DNA from: JACVRM01 sp046262315
GTDB taxonomy: Bacteria > Actinomycetota > Thermoleophilia > Gaiellales > Gaiellaceae
DNA: 26,052 bases
Direction: 5' to 3'
NCBI GenBank assembly: GCA_046262315.1
Contig: JBHEMZ010000048.1
Location: forward strand, 1-26,052
The position numbers and the translations under genes are program-made. The notes under the pieces were generated by a model. That model ran no database searches. It saw only the letters and a list, made by a program, of their open reading frames with translations, and was not told the origin of the DNA. Below are positions 1 to 7,498 of this stretch, piece by piece. Position 1 is the stretch's first letter. Each line of letters starts with the position of its first letter.

Positions 1-1
1 G

Positions 2-589
2 GGCGGCGGCTCGAATTTCGCGGGGCTGTCGTTCCCGTTCATCCGGGAGAAGATCGCGGGGCGCGACATCGAGGTGCTGGCGTGCGAGCCGGCGGCGTGC
101 CCGACGCTGACGCGTGGCCCGTTCGCGTACGACTTCGGCGACACGAAGCAGCTCACGCCGCTCGTGCCGATGCACACGCTCGGTCACGATTTCGTTCCCC
201 CCGGGATCCACGCGGGCGGACTGCGCTACCACGGCGTGGCGCCGCTGATCTCCCAGCTAGTGCTCGACGGGCTCGTCCGCGCGGAGGCGTACATGCAGAC
301 CGAGGTGTTCGCGGCGGCGCTTCAGTTCGCGCGCTCGGAGGCGATCATTCCGGCGCCCGAGGCGGCGCACGCGATCCATGGCGCGGTCCAGCTTGCTCGG
401 CGCGCAGATGAGGAGGGGCGCGAGCGAACGATCCTCTTCAACCTCTCAGGGCACGGGCACTTCGACCTGGGCGCCTACGACGCCTACCTGTCGGGCAAGC
501 TCGAGGACTTCGAGCTGCCGGAGGCGGAGATCGCGCGGGCGCTACAGGCGATCGAGCCGCTGCCGAAGCCCGCGGGCGTGCCCGCCTAG
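2..589 (+). CDS. trpB: Type-2 tryptophan synthase beta chain (TrpB2), 3' part
   Basis: This is the C-terminal 195 residues of a pyridoxal-phosphate tryptophan synthase beta subunit, which condenses indole with serine. The frame is already open at base 2 and begins with the Gly-Gly-Gly-Ser-Asn loop that binds the PLP phosphate. It continues through a CEPAACPTLTRG stretch and a FGDTKQLTPL / MHTLGHDFVPPGIHAGGLRYHG block, which are characteristic of the TrpB2 branch rather than classical TrpB1. The NLSGHGHFDL segment near the C-terminus replaces the usual TrpB1 ending. The catalytic lysine and the start codon lie outside the window. TrpB2 proteins often act without a dedicated TrpA partner or salvage indole; no trpA is visible nearby. 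Family assignment is confident, while the in vivo role (biosynthesis or salvage) is not settled by this fragment. Confidence 0.9.
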   Translation, partial: GGGSNFAGLSFPFIREKIAGRDIEVLACEPAACPTLTRGPFAYDFGDTKQLTPLVPMHTLGHDFVPPGIHAGGLRYHGVAPLISQLVLDGLVRAEAYMQTEVFAAALQFARSEAIIPAPEAAHAIHGAVQLARRADEEGRERTILFNLSGHGHFDLGAYDAYLSGKLEDFELPEAEIARALQAIEPLPKPAGVPA

Positions 590-682
590 CAACCGCGCCG
601 TGGGGCCGGCCCGAGCACGACACGCAACGCCCGGGCTCGCGCATCACCACGTCCTTCGAGAGCTGGTGGAGAGGGTGGGAGT

Positions 683-1111
683 GTGAGCGCTGCGCTCGCC
701 GGCGCGGAGCGCGGCGTCGTCGCGGCAATGGCGATGTCAGGGATGCGGACGGTGACCATGGGGCTCGGTTTCTTGCCGAAATCCCCGCCTGAAGAGGTGG
801 CGGAGGAGGGCATGCCGGGTCTTCTCGCGCTCGTGCCTCCGAACCTACGGGAGACTGCAATCGAGTTGGCCCACTGGGGCTTCGGCGCAACGGCCGGCGC
901 CCTCCACAGTTGGCTGCCCGACCGCCTGCGTCGGACGTGGTGGGCGGGTCCGGCCTACGGGCTCGCGACGCAGGTCGGGTTCGAGGCGGTGGTAGCGCCG
1001 GTGCTCGGCCTGCGCACGCCCGCCGAGCGTTCCGCGGGCGAGCGCGTCGCGGTCGCCGCAGACCACGTCCTCTTCGGACTTGTCGTCGCCTCCCGCTCGC
1101 AGCGGCCGTGA
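683..1111 (+). CDS. DUF1440/DUF6789-like membrane protein
   Basis: A 142-residue protein with several weakly hydrophobic helices, starting at GTG behind a purine-rich GGTGGGAG. The pattern of an N-terminal small-residue helix (AMAMSGMRTVTMGLG), a central HWGFGATAGALHSWLP, then GPAYGLATQVGFEAVVAPVLGL, resembles the YagU/DUF1440-DUF6789 membrane families. No enzymatic motif is visible and the function is unknown. The stop overlaps a GTG (GTGA at 1108-1111) that could start the next small gene, so the two may be translationally coupled. The start is uncertain because other GTG codons are close. Confidence 0.6.
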   Translation: MSAALAGAERGVVAAMAMSGMRTVTMGLGFLPKSPPEEVAEEGMPGLLALVPPNLRETAIELAHWGFGATAGALHSWLPDRLRRTWWAGPAYGLATQVGFEAVVAPVLGLRTPAERSAGERVAVAADHVLFGLVVASRSQRP

Positions 1112-1308
1112 CGGAGCGCGCGAACGCTACGATTTGCACCGGGAGTTCATGCTCGCCGAGCTGGCGCGCGCGGGGCGCGGAGTTCGTCGAGGGAACGCGC
1201 CCGATGCTCATGCGCGCGCTCGCGTACCTCCAGAAGGAGGGCAAGCTCCTCACCGACGCCGAGTTCGAGCAGGCGCGGCGCGCGGGACACGAGATCACTG
1301 TGCTCTGA
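1108..1308 (+). CDS. Small conserved-looking protein, apparently frameshifted (SHOCT-like C-terminus)
   Basis: The C-terminal half reads GAEFVEGTRPMLMRALAYLQ followed by KEGKLLTDAEFEQARR. The L-x2-L-x3-G-x-LTDAEFE part resembles the short SHOCT-type helical hairpin. Reading from GTG 1108, which overlaps the previous stop, the same frame is open but gives an implausible Cys/Ser/Trp-rich N-terminus. Between about 1120 and 1171 the codon composition instead favours the neighbouring frame, which encodes RERYDLHREFMLAELARA. Dropping one G from the GGGG run at 1172-1175 joins this to the C-terminal part. Dropping one CG unit near 1118-1123 would join it to the GTG start. So this is either a decayed gene, a case of sequence error, or a gene with a different start. 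Function is unknown. Confidence 0.45.
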   Translation: MTERANATICTGSSCSPSWRARGAEFVEGTRPMLMRALAYLQKEGKLLTDAEFEQARRAGHEITVL

Positions 1309-1313
1309 GCGCC

Positions 1314-2453
1314 CTACCAGGCGGATTTTCGCTGCGAGCGGGCGAAGCGGCGCCGTTCCTTCCGCGCCTCGGCGCTCAGGCGCGAGTCCTGGCGAATCTC
1401 GAGCGCTTGTAGTTCCCGCTGGAGCTTGTCGTACGAGCGCCAGCGCTCCGCCGGAAGCGTTCCGTCCGCCAGCGCCGCTCGCACCGCACAATCCGGCTCG
1501 GTGCGGTGCGAGCAGTCGGCGAAGCGGCAGCGCGCGATCACCTCGGCCACGTCCTCGAACGCCGCGTCCATGCCGTCTGAGGCATCCCAGAGCTGCAGCT
1601 CACGCATGCCCGGCGTGTCGAGGAGCAACGCACCGCTCGGCAGCCGAACGAGCTCTCGGTGCGTGGTCGTGTGGCGGCCGCGCTCGTTGGAGCGGACGTC
1701 CTGTGTGGCCAGCAGCTCGCTTCCTGCGAAGCGGTTCACGAGCGTCGACTTGCCGACGCCCGACGAGCCGAGCAGCACAACGGTGCGTCCCCGGTGGAGG
1801 TAGGGCTCGAGCGCGTCGAGCCCTTCGCCGGTGACTGTGCTCGTGACGTGGACAGGGGCGCCGAACGCGATCGCCTCGACCGCCGCGAGGTCGTCGTCAT
1901 GATCCGGATGGAGGTCGGCCTTCGTCAGCAGGACGACCGGCTGGGCGCCGCTTTCCCAGGCCATGGCCAGGTAGCGCTCGATCCGCCGCACGTTGAGGTC
2001 ACGGCCAAGTGCGCTGACGAGGAAGGCGGTGTCGACGTTCGCCGCGATCACCTGCTCGACTGCCCGGTCGGAGGGCCCCGATGCCTGCTTGCGGGAGAAC
2101 TTCGTGCGCCGGGGGAGGACGGCGTGGATCGTCCCCGCGCCGTCGGGGCGAAGGTCGGCCGCCACCCAGTCGCCAACGGCCGGATGGACAACGGTGTCCA
2201 ATTCGTGCCGCATGCGGCCCGCCAGCTCGGCCGTATGCTCGCCGAGCGCGGAGAGCAGCCGGGACAGGCCGTGGCTCTGCGTGGCCACCCGGGCAGGGTG
2301 GAGCCCGGCCGCGGCGTGCGGCGCGAAGGTGGTTTCGAACTGTTCGTCCCAGCCGAGCGCGATCAGCTCGGGGTACGTCGTGTGCTGGTGCAACGCGAAG
2401 CTCCTCTCGTTCGGGAAGATGGTCAACTGTGCGCCGTCGCAGCGCGCGGCCAC
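1314..2453 (-). CDS. rsgA: Ribosome small-subunit-dependent GTPase RsgA
   Basis: RsgA (YjeQ) is a circularly permuted GTPase that checks late 30S subunit maturation in the cytoplasm. The permuted order is visible: an N-terminal OB-fold region (about residues 50-120), then G4 (TKAD, 177-180), G1/P-loop (GSSGVGKST, 229-237) and G3 (DTPG, 279-282). A C-terminal zinc site follows, formed by C309, C314, H316 and C322, and then a basic tail. The length of 379 aa is slightly above average because of about 25 extra N-terminal residues. GTG at 2453 is the first start after an in-frame TAG 15 bases upstream, but no good ribosome-binding site precedes it. An internal start nearer the conserved LIALGWDEQF segment is possible. 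It is divergent from the secreted-protein gene at 2640. Confidence 0.93.
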   Translation of the reverse strand: MAARCDGAQLTIFPNERSFALHQHTTYPELIALGWDEQFETTFAPHAAAGLHPARVATQSHGLSRLLSALGEHTAELAGRMRHELDTVVHPAVGDWVAADLRPDGAGTIHAVLPRRTKFSRKQASGPSDRAVEQVIAANVDTAFLVSALGRDLNVRRIERYLAMAWESGAQPVVLLTKADLHPDHDDDLAAVEAIAFGAPVHVTSTVTGEGLDALEPYLHRGRTVVLLGSSGVGKSTLVNRFAGSELLATQDVRSNERGRHTTTHRELVRLPSGALLLDTPGMRELQLWDASDGMDAAFEDVAEVIARCRFADCSHRTEPDCAVRAALADGTLPAERWRSYDKLQRELQALEIRQDSRLSAEARKERRRFARSQRKSAW

Positions 2454-2639
2454 TTCCCGGATGAGCTAGGCGAGCGGGCGCGTCCTGCGACGGCGGGCGA
2501 TGCGAGCAAGCTTCTGCATTGCGGACTCCCTCCGTCGTGGACGCGGACCGTCACAGAGTAGGCGAGGGCGCTGGTCGAAGCAAGGAACGCGTCCAGCGCG
2601 GGCGGTGTAGAGGCTTGTGACCGACGAAGGAGGCAACTG

Positions 2640-3164
2640 ATGGGACGCAGGCTTGGCTTGGTGTGCGCACTCACTGCGGTGGCGCTCGTCGCAGCGCAGG
2701 CGGCCGCGGCGAAGGAGGGCGCGAACCTGACCACGTATCCGCTCATGGGAACCGAGGCGGGCTCGCCGTGGAACGCGCAGTTCGAGGCGTTCTCGCACGG
2801 CGATGCCACCGTCGCTCCGGCCGTTGTGATCCGCAGCGCCGCGGGTCGGACGGTTCGCTTCCCGGCTACGCGGACGGGGGGCGGCGACGGGAGCTCGGCG
2901 CCCGCGACGTATGCCGCCGACGTCTTCTTCCCGGCGGCAGGGATCTGGACCTACGGCGTCCAGCTGCGCCCGGGGGATCGGGTGGAATGGCTCGCGGACG
3001 ACGCCGTCTCGATCGCGCCCGGGCCGCAGAGCGCCGGCCCGATCACGGATGGCTTCGAGCTGCCGCTCTGGCCGTTCCTGGTCGGGGCAGTCTTGCTGGC
3101 CGCCGCCGCCGGCGCGTTCGTCGCCCGGCGCCAGGTTCGCGGCAGGCTGGCGGTGTTGCGCTAG
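2640..3164 (+). CDS. Secreted/membrane-anchored protein of unknown function
   Basis: A 174-residue protein with a clear Sec signal (residues 1-24, hydrophobic core LGLVCALTAVALVAA, then AAAAK). It has a beta-rich extracytoplasmic domain (about 25-138) and a C-terminal transmembrane helix (about 139-162, WPFLVGAVLLAAAAGAFVA) followed by a basic tail. The stretch YAADVFFPAAGIWTYGVQL resembles the end of FixH/YtkA-like immunoglobulin domains, whose strands often carry an F-P-x-x-G-x-W pattern; this similarity is tentative. A strong AAGGAGG at about 2626-2632 precedes ATG 2640. No metal-binding cluster is evident. Topology suggests an outward-facing domain tethered to the cytoplasmic membrane. 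Confidence 0.72.
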   Translation: MGRRLGLVCALTAVALVAAQAAAAKEGANLTTYPLMGTEAGSPWNAQFEAFSHGDATVAPAVVIRSAAGRTVRFPATRTGGGDGSSAPATYAADVFFPAAGIWTYGVQLRPGDRVEWLADDAVSIAPGPQSAGPITDGFELPLWPFLVGAVLLAAAAGAFVARRQVRGRLAVLR

Positions 3165-3204
3165 GCGTTTCGGTGGACGGAGCCGGCGGCCCAGCCGCGG
3201 ACGC

Positions 3205-3378
3205 TCACGCCAGCAGCCAGACGAGCGCGACGATGCCGATGAGCAGCGCTGCGGCGCCCCAGGCCACGAGGGCCACGGCGCCGACGACGGTAAACGGCGT
3301 GTACCAGCGGCGGCCGCGGGCGATCTCGCCGGCCTCCCGCTCGACGCCGTCCTTGAGCTCTGCCATCTCTCTCGTCAT
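3205..3378 (-). CDS. 57-aa membrane miniprotein
   Basis: A short minus-strand gene of 57 residues plus stop. It has a charged N-terminal half (MTREMAELKDGVEREAGEIA, amphipathic helix), a basic-aromatic junction (RGRRWYTPF), and one long hydrophobic helix to the C-terminus (VVGAVALVAWGAAALLIGIV and beyond). Codon third positions are GC-rich and second positions alternate between charged and hydrophobic classes, as expected for a real single-pass protein. The ATG at 3378 is followed four codons later by another ATG that has GAGAG before it, so the start may be residue 5. The gene ends about 40 bases from the convergent secreted-protein gene. No family is recognised. Confidence 0.65.
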   Translation of the reverse strand: MTREMAELKDGVEREAGEIARGRRWYTPFTVVGAVALVAWGAAALLIGIVALVWLLA

Positions 3379-3463
3379 GAGCGCTCCGCGGCCGTCTCAA
3401 ACCTCTGCACCGGGTTCCGGCTCGTGCAAACCTCGTGCGTCGCGACGAACGAAGGAGGCAGCC

Positions 3464-3673
3464 GTGGAGTATGGGTTGACGGAGGACGAGCAAGCGGTGC
3501 TGCGGATTTCGGGTGAGTTCTACCGGCGTTTCAGCGCCCTCCCACAGCTGCACGCTGCAGATCTCGACGAGGTCGCCTTTCACGTCCACGCGCTCGCGCG
3601 CATCGTCGCCATGCGCGCCGCCCATCGCGCGCATCCCGACCTGATCCCGAACAAGTCCGGCACTCCGATCTAA
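3464..3673 (+). CDS. 69-aa hypothetical soluble protein
   Basis: A 69-residue protein starting at GTG 3464 with an excellent GAAGGAGG nine bases upstream, which fixes the start. The sequence is largely helical (LTEDEQAVLRISGEFYRRF, then DLDEVAFHVHALARIVAMRA) and ends in a short polar tail, HPDLIPNKSGTPI. No catalytic motif or membrane segment is visible. The stop overlaps the stop of the convergent Nudix gene by two bases. The strong ribosome-binding site and charge pattern argue that it is real, but its role is unknown. Confidence 0.65.
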   Translation: MEYGLTEDEQAVLRISGEFYRRFSALPQLHAADLDEVAFHVHALARIVAMRAAHRAHPDLIPNKSGTPI

Positions 3674-4347
3674 CCGGCGGGCGGCCGCAGCACGGCGAAG
3701 GGGTCGGTGACCTCGAGGCGACGCGAGCGGAAGCGGAAAACCGCCGCCGGCCGGCCGCCCGTGCGCCCGGGGGGTCGGTGCTCACCCGTCGGCTCGAGCA
3801 GGCGGCGGCGCAGCAGCACCCGCTGGAGGTTGGTAGCGTCGACAGGATGGCCGAGCGCAGCCGCGTAGACGGTCCGCAGCTCCGCGATCGAGAACGTCTC
3901 GGGCGCGAGCGCGAAGCCGAGGTTGGTGTAGGAGAGCTTGGCGCGCAGTCGCTCGCGTGCGGCGAGCGTGATCGCCTCGTGGTCGAAGGCGAGCGCAGGC
4001 AGCTCGTCGACGAAGTGCCAGCGCGTGTCCTCGGGGACGTGCGGGTCGGCCTCAGTGGGTACGAGCCCGAGGTACGCGGTCGCGAGCTGCCATTCGGTCG
4101 GATGCCGTGCGGGGTCGCTGCGCGTCTCGAGTTGCTCGACGTGCGATAGCTCGCGGACGTCGACCTTCTGCGCCAGGTGGCGGCGGATCGAGTCCTCGAG
4201 CGTCTCGCGGTCGCCGAGGTACCCGCCGGGCAGCGCCCACGCACCGGCGTAGGGCTCGCGCCCGCGCTCCCAGAGCAGCCCGGCGAGGCGGCCGTCGCGG
4301 ATCTGAAGGACGGCGGCGAGAGTGACGTGGGTGGGGCGCGTACGCAC
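3670..4347 (-). CDS. NrtR-family transcriptional regulator (degenerate Nudix + winged helix)
   Basis: A 225-aa two-domain protein. Residues about 8-125 form a Nudix fold (AWALPGGYLG at 36-45) and residues about 125-210 form the C-terminal winged helix typical of NrtR proteins (LRAKLSYTNLGFALAPETFS, then LRTVYAAALG, ATNLQRVLLRRRLLEPTGE and GRPAAVFRF). In the Nudix box the first Gly (42) and Glu (48) remain, but the REUXEE core reads R56-H-L-A-Q-K, so the metal-binding glutamates are missing. This points to a ligand-sensing, non-hydrolytic regulator. NrtR proteins usually repress NAD biosynthesis or niacin-uptake genes and respond to ADP-ribose-type ligands. It starts at GTG and is divergent from an NiaP-like transporter, with an inverted repeat between them. 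A relative sensing a different nucleotide ligand is possible. Confidence 0.82.
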   Translation of the reverse strand: MRTRPTHVTLAAVLQIRDGRLAGLLWERGREPYAGAWALPGGYLGDRETLEDSIRRHLAQKVDVRELSHVEQLETRSDPARHPTEWQLATAYLGLVPTEADPHVPEDTRWHFVDELPALAFDHEAITLAARERLRAKLSYTNLGFALAPETFSIAELRTVYAAALGHPVDATNLQRVLLRRRLLEPTGEHRPPGRTGGRPAAVFRFRSRRLEVTDPFAVLRPPAG

Positions 4348-4377
4348 GGGCCGGATCGGCGCTGGTAGACTCGAAGC

Positions 4378-4405
4378 GAGGTTTTCGCCTCGGAGTCGAA
4401 AACTC
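4378..4405. promoter_or_regulatory. Inverted repeat between Nudix regulator and MFS transporter
   Basis: Arms GAGGTTTTCG (4378-4387) and CGAAAACTC (4397-4405) are complementary apart from one extra G, around a 9-base spacer. A shorter nested palindrome, CGAGG/CCTCG (4377-4392), overlaps it. It lies 8 bases before the transporter GTG and 30 bases from the regulator start, where a repressor of either gene would bind. A TAGACT hexamer at 4366-4371 could be the transporter -10 box. Operator function is inferred. Confidence 0.45.
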
Positions 4406-4413
4406 TAGCGAAC

Positions 4414-5751
4414 GTGACGATCGCCGCCCACGGACCTGCTCCTGCCCGCCTGGACGTCGAGGACGTCCTGCGCCGCGGCGGGCTCTTGCGCTTCCACCGT
4501 CGCGCCGTGCTCATCACCGGCGCCGCCTGGACGTTCGTCGCCATGGAGATCCTGCTCGTCGGCTTCGTCGCGCCGATCTTCCACGACCTCTGGAATCTGA
4601 ACGGGACGTGGCAGGGGCTGATCAACAGCGGCGCGCTGGCCGGTTCCCTGGTAGGCAGCCTCGTGCTCGGGCGCGCAGCCGATCGCATCGGGCGGCGCGC
4701 CATCTTCCAGGGGGCGATTCTCTGGTACGCCGTCTTCACCGCGCTGACCGCGTTGGCGTTGGGACCGTGGTCGATCCTCGCCCTGCGCTTCCTCGCCGGG
4801 CTCGGGCTGGGCGGGATGCTCGTCGTCGATCCGGCGCTGCTGACGGAATACCTGCCGCCACAGCGGCGCGGGCGGCTGCTCGTCCTGCTCGACTTCTTCT
4901 GGCCCGTGGGGCTGCTCCTCGCCACCGGGCTCTCGTACGTCTTCCTCGACCAGATCGGCGGCGACTGGAGCTGGCGCTACCTGTTTCTCGCCGCCTCGTT
5001 CCCGGCGTTCATGGCGTTCGTGGCGCGCCGGACCTTGCCGGAGAGCCCGTTTTATCTCGCGCGCCAGGGGCGGACGCGCGAGGCGGCCGACGTGCTGGAG
5101 CAGATCACGGGGGAGCGGCCCGACGAGCGCGCGCTGGGGATACCCCCGCAGGAGCAGACGTCATTTCTGGAGGTCGTCGCGCCGGGCCTCCGCCGGACCG
5201 CCGCGATGATGCTGGCGGTCTGGATCGCGCTCAATATCTCCTACTACGGGCTCTTCTTATGGCTGCCGTTCGAGGTCAAGTTGAGCGGCTTCGGCCTCAA
5301 CGTCTATCTGCTGCTCGCACTCTCGGCCCTGTCGCAGTTCCCGGGCTACGCGGCGGCGATCTGGCTCGTCGAGCGCATCGGCCGCAAGCCGACGCTCGTC
5401 ACGTTCCTCCTGCTCGGCGGGGTCTCGGCCTTTGCCTTTGCAGTCGCCGACACGCGGGAGCAGTACGTCGCGGCGCTCTTCTTCGTCGGGTTCTTCAACC
5501 TCGGGGCTTGGGGAGCGGTCTACCCCTACACGTCCGAGCTCTTTCCCACCCGCGTTCGCTCGACGGCGTTCGGGCTCGTGGAGGGAGTGGGAAAAGGGGC
5601 GGCGATCTCGGGGCCGTACCTTTTCGGCGCACTGAAGGACTGGACGGGCGGTACGACGTGGTCGCTCACGTTCGTGGCGCTGGTGATGGCGGCCGGCGGA
5701 GCCATCGCGCTCGGCCTCGGCCGCGAGACGCGCGGCGAACGGCTGCTGTAG
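4414..5751 (+). CDS. MFS transporter of the SV2/NiaP type, putative niacin uptake
   Basis: A 445-aa, 12-helix major facilitator permease. Visible landmarks are motif A after helix 2 (GRAADRIGRR, 86-95), LPESPFYL before the central loop (208-215), a repeat of motif A in the second half (VERIGRKPT), and YTSELFPTRVRSTAFG late in the second half. The last is typical of the SV2-like branch that includes the niacin transporter NiaP. Assignment to niacin specifically rests on the neighbouring NrtR-family regulator, which in other bacteria controls NAD-precursor uptake. On sequence alone it could carry another organic acid or aromatic compound. It starts at GTG 4414 with no convincing Shine-Dalgarno. 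It converges on the minus-strand HExxH gene. Confidence 0.82.
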   Translation: MTIAAHGPAPARLDVEDVLRRGGLLRFHRRAVLITGAAWTFVAMEILLVGFVAPIFHDLWNLNGTWQGLINSGALAGSLVGSLVLGRAADRIGRRAIFQGAILWYAVFTALTALALGPWSILALRFLAGLGLGGMLVVDPALLTEYLPPQRRGRLLVLLDFFWPVGLLLATGLSYVFLDQIGGDWSWRYLFLAASFPAFMAFVARRTLPESPFYLARQGRTREAADVLEQITGERPDERALGIPPQEQTSFLEVVAPGLRRTAAMMLAVWIALNISYYGLFLWLPFEVKLSGFGLNVYLLLALSALSQFPGYAAAIWLVERIGRKPTLVTFLLLGGVSAFAFAVADTREQYVAALFFVGFFNLGAWGAVYPYTSELFPTRVRSTAFGLVEGVGKGAAISGPYLFGALKDWTGGTTWSLTFVALVMAAGGAIALGLGRETRGERLL

Positions 5752-5762
5752 CGGCAAGGACA

Positions 5763-5778
5763 ATCCCTGACGCGGGAT
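5763..5778. terminator. Weak hairpin between convergent genes
   Basis: ATCCC (5763-5767) and GGGAT (5774-5778) pair around a 6-base loop in the 29-base gap between the convergent MFS and HExxH genes. The stem is short and has no T-tract, so termination is only suggested by its position. Confidence 0.3.
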
Positions 5779-5780
5779 CG

Positions 5781-6392
5781 TTACGGCCAGGACGGATCGT
5801 TCGGCTGCAGGTCGAGGCGGCCGCCGTTGCGGCACTCTCCCGAGCGGTACTCGCCGGGCATGCGGACGTAGATCTCCGCCAGACCTGAGCGTGCGACCGC
5901 GCGCGCCTGCGCCGGAGGCGAGCCGAGCCGGCGGGCGACGAGCGCCAGGCTCTGGAGTGCGTAGCACTCGGCCGCGGCCTCGCCGCGCTCGCCCGCGAGA
6001 TGCTGCGACTCGTGCGCGAGCGTCAGAAGCGCGTGAACGTAGCGAAGCTCGCTCCACTCGCAGCGGCGTGCCGTCTCGAGGCACGCGAAGCGCTTCTCGC
6101 CGTGCAGCCGCGGCCACTCCTCGAGCGCGCGACAGACGTCCCGCGAGAGGTCGGCGGCCTCGCCCGGACGCCCGTCGGCACCGAAGCGCACTCGGCCCGA
6201 CTCTTCGGTCGCGTCGAGCGTCGCGGCGAACGCTCCCTGGCAGCGCACATGCACGCTACGGCCCGCGATCGTGCTCGCGACCGCGCTGAGTCTGTGCTCG
6301 GTGGCGCGCCCCTGGTGCGCGCGCAGCGCCAGCATCCCGGCCACGAGCACGATGACCGCGGCGGCGAGGGCGCGCGAGGGGGTGAGGCGCAC
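5781..6392 (-). CDS. Secreted/anchored putative zincin metalloprotease (HExxH)
   Basis: A 203-aa protein with an N-terminal signal or signal-anchor (residues about 7-25, ALAAAVIVLVAGMLAL) and an exported domain. The core is LLTLAHESQHLAGERGEAAAECYALQ. H127-E128-x-x-H131 is the zincin motif, and E138 or E142 shortly after could be the third zinc ligand in a gluzincin-like arrangement. The preceding segment (ELRYVHALLTLAHE) has the long active-site helix expected of minimal zincins. Six cysteines (51, 87, 104, 111, 143, 187) suggest disulfides outside the membrane. No known peptidase family is recognised. It follows the EamA exporter by 37 bases in the same direction, so they may share a transcript. 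A structural zincin fold without catalysis is possible. Confidence 0.62.
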   Translation of the reverse strand: MRLTPSRALAAAVIVLVAGMLALRAHQGRATEHRLSAVASTIAGRSVHVRCQGAFAATLDATEESGRVRFGADGRPGEAADLSRDVCRALEEWPRLHGEKRFACLETARRCEWSELRYVHALLTLAHESQHLAGERGEAAAECYALQSLALVARRLGSPPAQARAVARSGLAEIYVRMPGEYRSGECRNGGRLDLQPNDPSWP

Positions 6393-6429
6393 ACAGCCGT
6401 TGTCGGCGGCTGCACGCCGCGGCTTGACG

Positions 6430-7374
6430 TCAGGCCGGCTCGGCTGCCAGCTCGCGGCGCCTGCGCCGTCCGCGGGCGGGCGCGCGTGCGGTGCCGAAGA
6501 CGATCAGCGCGACGGCACCGACGATCACCGAGCCCGCGACGAGCGTGCGCGGCCCGATCGGCTCGTCGAGGAGCGCCCAGCCGAGCAGCACCGCCACGAC
6601 CGGGTTCACGAACGCGTAGGTGGCCACCAGCGGCGTCGGCGCGGACCGCAGGAGCCAGCCGTACGCGCTGAACGCGACGATGGAGCCGAAGACGACGAGG
6701 TACGCCCACCCCGCGAAGGAGCGCGCGCTCACGGCTCCGGCGTCGTCCAGCTCGCCGGTCGCGACCGCCACCCCAAGCAGCACCGTGCCTCCGGCGAGCA
6801 TCTGCATGGCGGCGGTCAGCAGTGGCTGCGCGGGCAGGGAGCTCCCGCGTGCGAGCAGCGAGCCCGTCGCCCAGCCGGCTGCGGCCAGCACGAGCACGAG
6901 CGCACCGAGAGGATCCGCGCCGCCGGCGCCTCCGACGTCCACGAGCAGCGCCACGCCGCCGAACCCAACCGCAAGGCCGATCAGGCTGCGCCGGTCGAGC
7001 CGCGCGCCGAAGGCGAGCCGGTCGAGTGCCGCAATCCAGAGCGGCACCGTGGTGATCAGGAGGGCCGCGACCCCTGACGGCACGCGCTGCTGCGCCCAGA
7101 CGACGCCGCCGTTCCCGACCACCAGCAGCGGCACACCTGTCAGCGTCGCCCACGCCCACTGCCGGCGGGTGGGCCGCATGGCGCGGGCGCTTGTCAGGCG
7201 GGCGAGGGCGTACAGGATCGCGCCGGCGGCGAGGAACCGCGTGCCTGCGAGCAAAAACGGCGGAAGTGTCTCGAGCGACACGGCGATCGCCGTGTAGGTC
7301 GAGCCCCAGACGAGGTAGACGATCGCCAGCGCGCCAACGACCGCCACGAGGCGGGTCCCCGGCGAGAGCGGCAC
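6430..7374 (-). CDS. EamA/DMT-family metabolite exporter (YedA/RhaT-like)
   Basis: A ten-helix drug/metabolite transporter made of two EamA repeats. The first repeat opens with the characteristic YLVWGSTYTAIAVSLETLPP and contains the conserved helix-4 segment PSGVAALLITTVPLWIAALD. The second repeat starts near DPLGALVLVLAAAGWATGS and ends with TPLVATYAFVNPVVAVLLGW and LDEPIGPRTLVAGSVIVGAVAL. I chose GTG 7374 (314 aa) because helix 1 begins about ten residues later. A TTG at 7443 would add 23 polar residues but has no ribosome-binding site. A basic C-terminal tail follows the last helix. The gene is divergent from a LysR regulator that probably controls it. Substrate unknown; family members export amino acids or other small metabolites. 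Confidence 0.88.
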   Translation of the reverse strand: MPLSPGTRLVAVVGALAIVYLVWGSTYTAIAVSLETLPPFLLAGTRFLAAGAILYALARLTSARAMRPTRRQWAWATLTGVPLLVVGNGGVVWAQQRVPSGVAALLITTVPLWIAALDRLAFGARLDRRSLIGLAVGFGGVALLVDVGGAGGADPLGALVLVLAAAGWATGSLLARGSSLPAQPLLTAAMQMLAGGTVLLGVAVATGELDDAGAVSARSFAGWAYLVVFGSIVAFSAYGWLLRSAPTPLVATYAFVNPVVAVLLGWALLDEPIGPRTLVAGSVIVGAVALIVFGTARAPARGRRRRRELAAEPA

Positions 7375-7498
7375 CTTAGAGCGGCCGTTCTTCGACGCGC
7401 GAGTCGGCGCCCGGGACGGAACGAAGCAGGCCGGCAGCCGCAAGCAGAAGGAGGACGAGTGCGATCACACCTTCAGCGTGCCCAGGGGACGCCATTAG

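Noticed and set aside
4377..4392. CGAGG/CCTCG hairpin read as a transcription terminator
   Set aside because: It lies between divergent starts where no transcript needs to end. It overlaps the longer inverted repeat, which better fits an operator.
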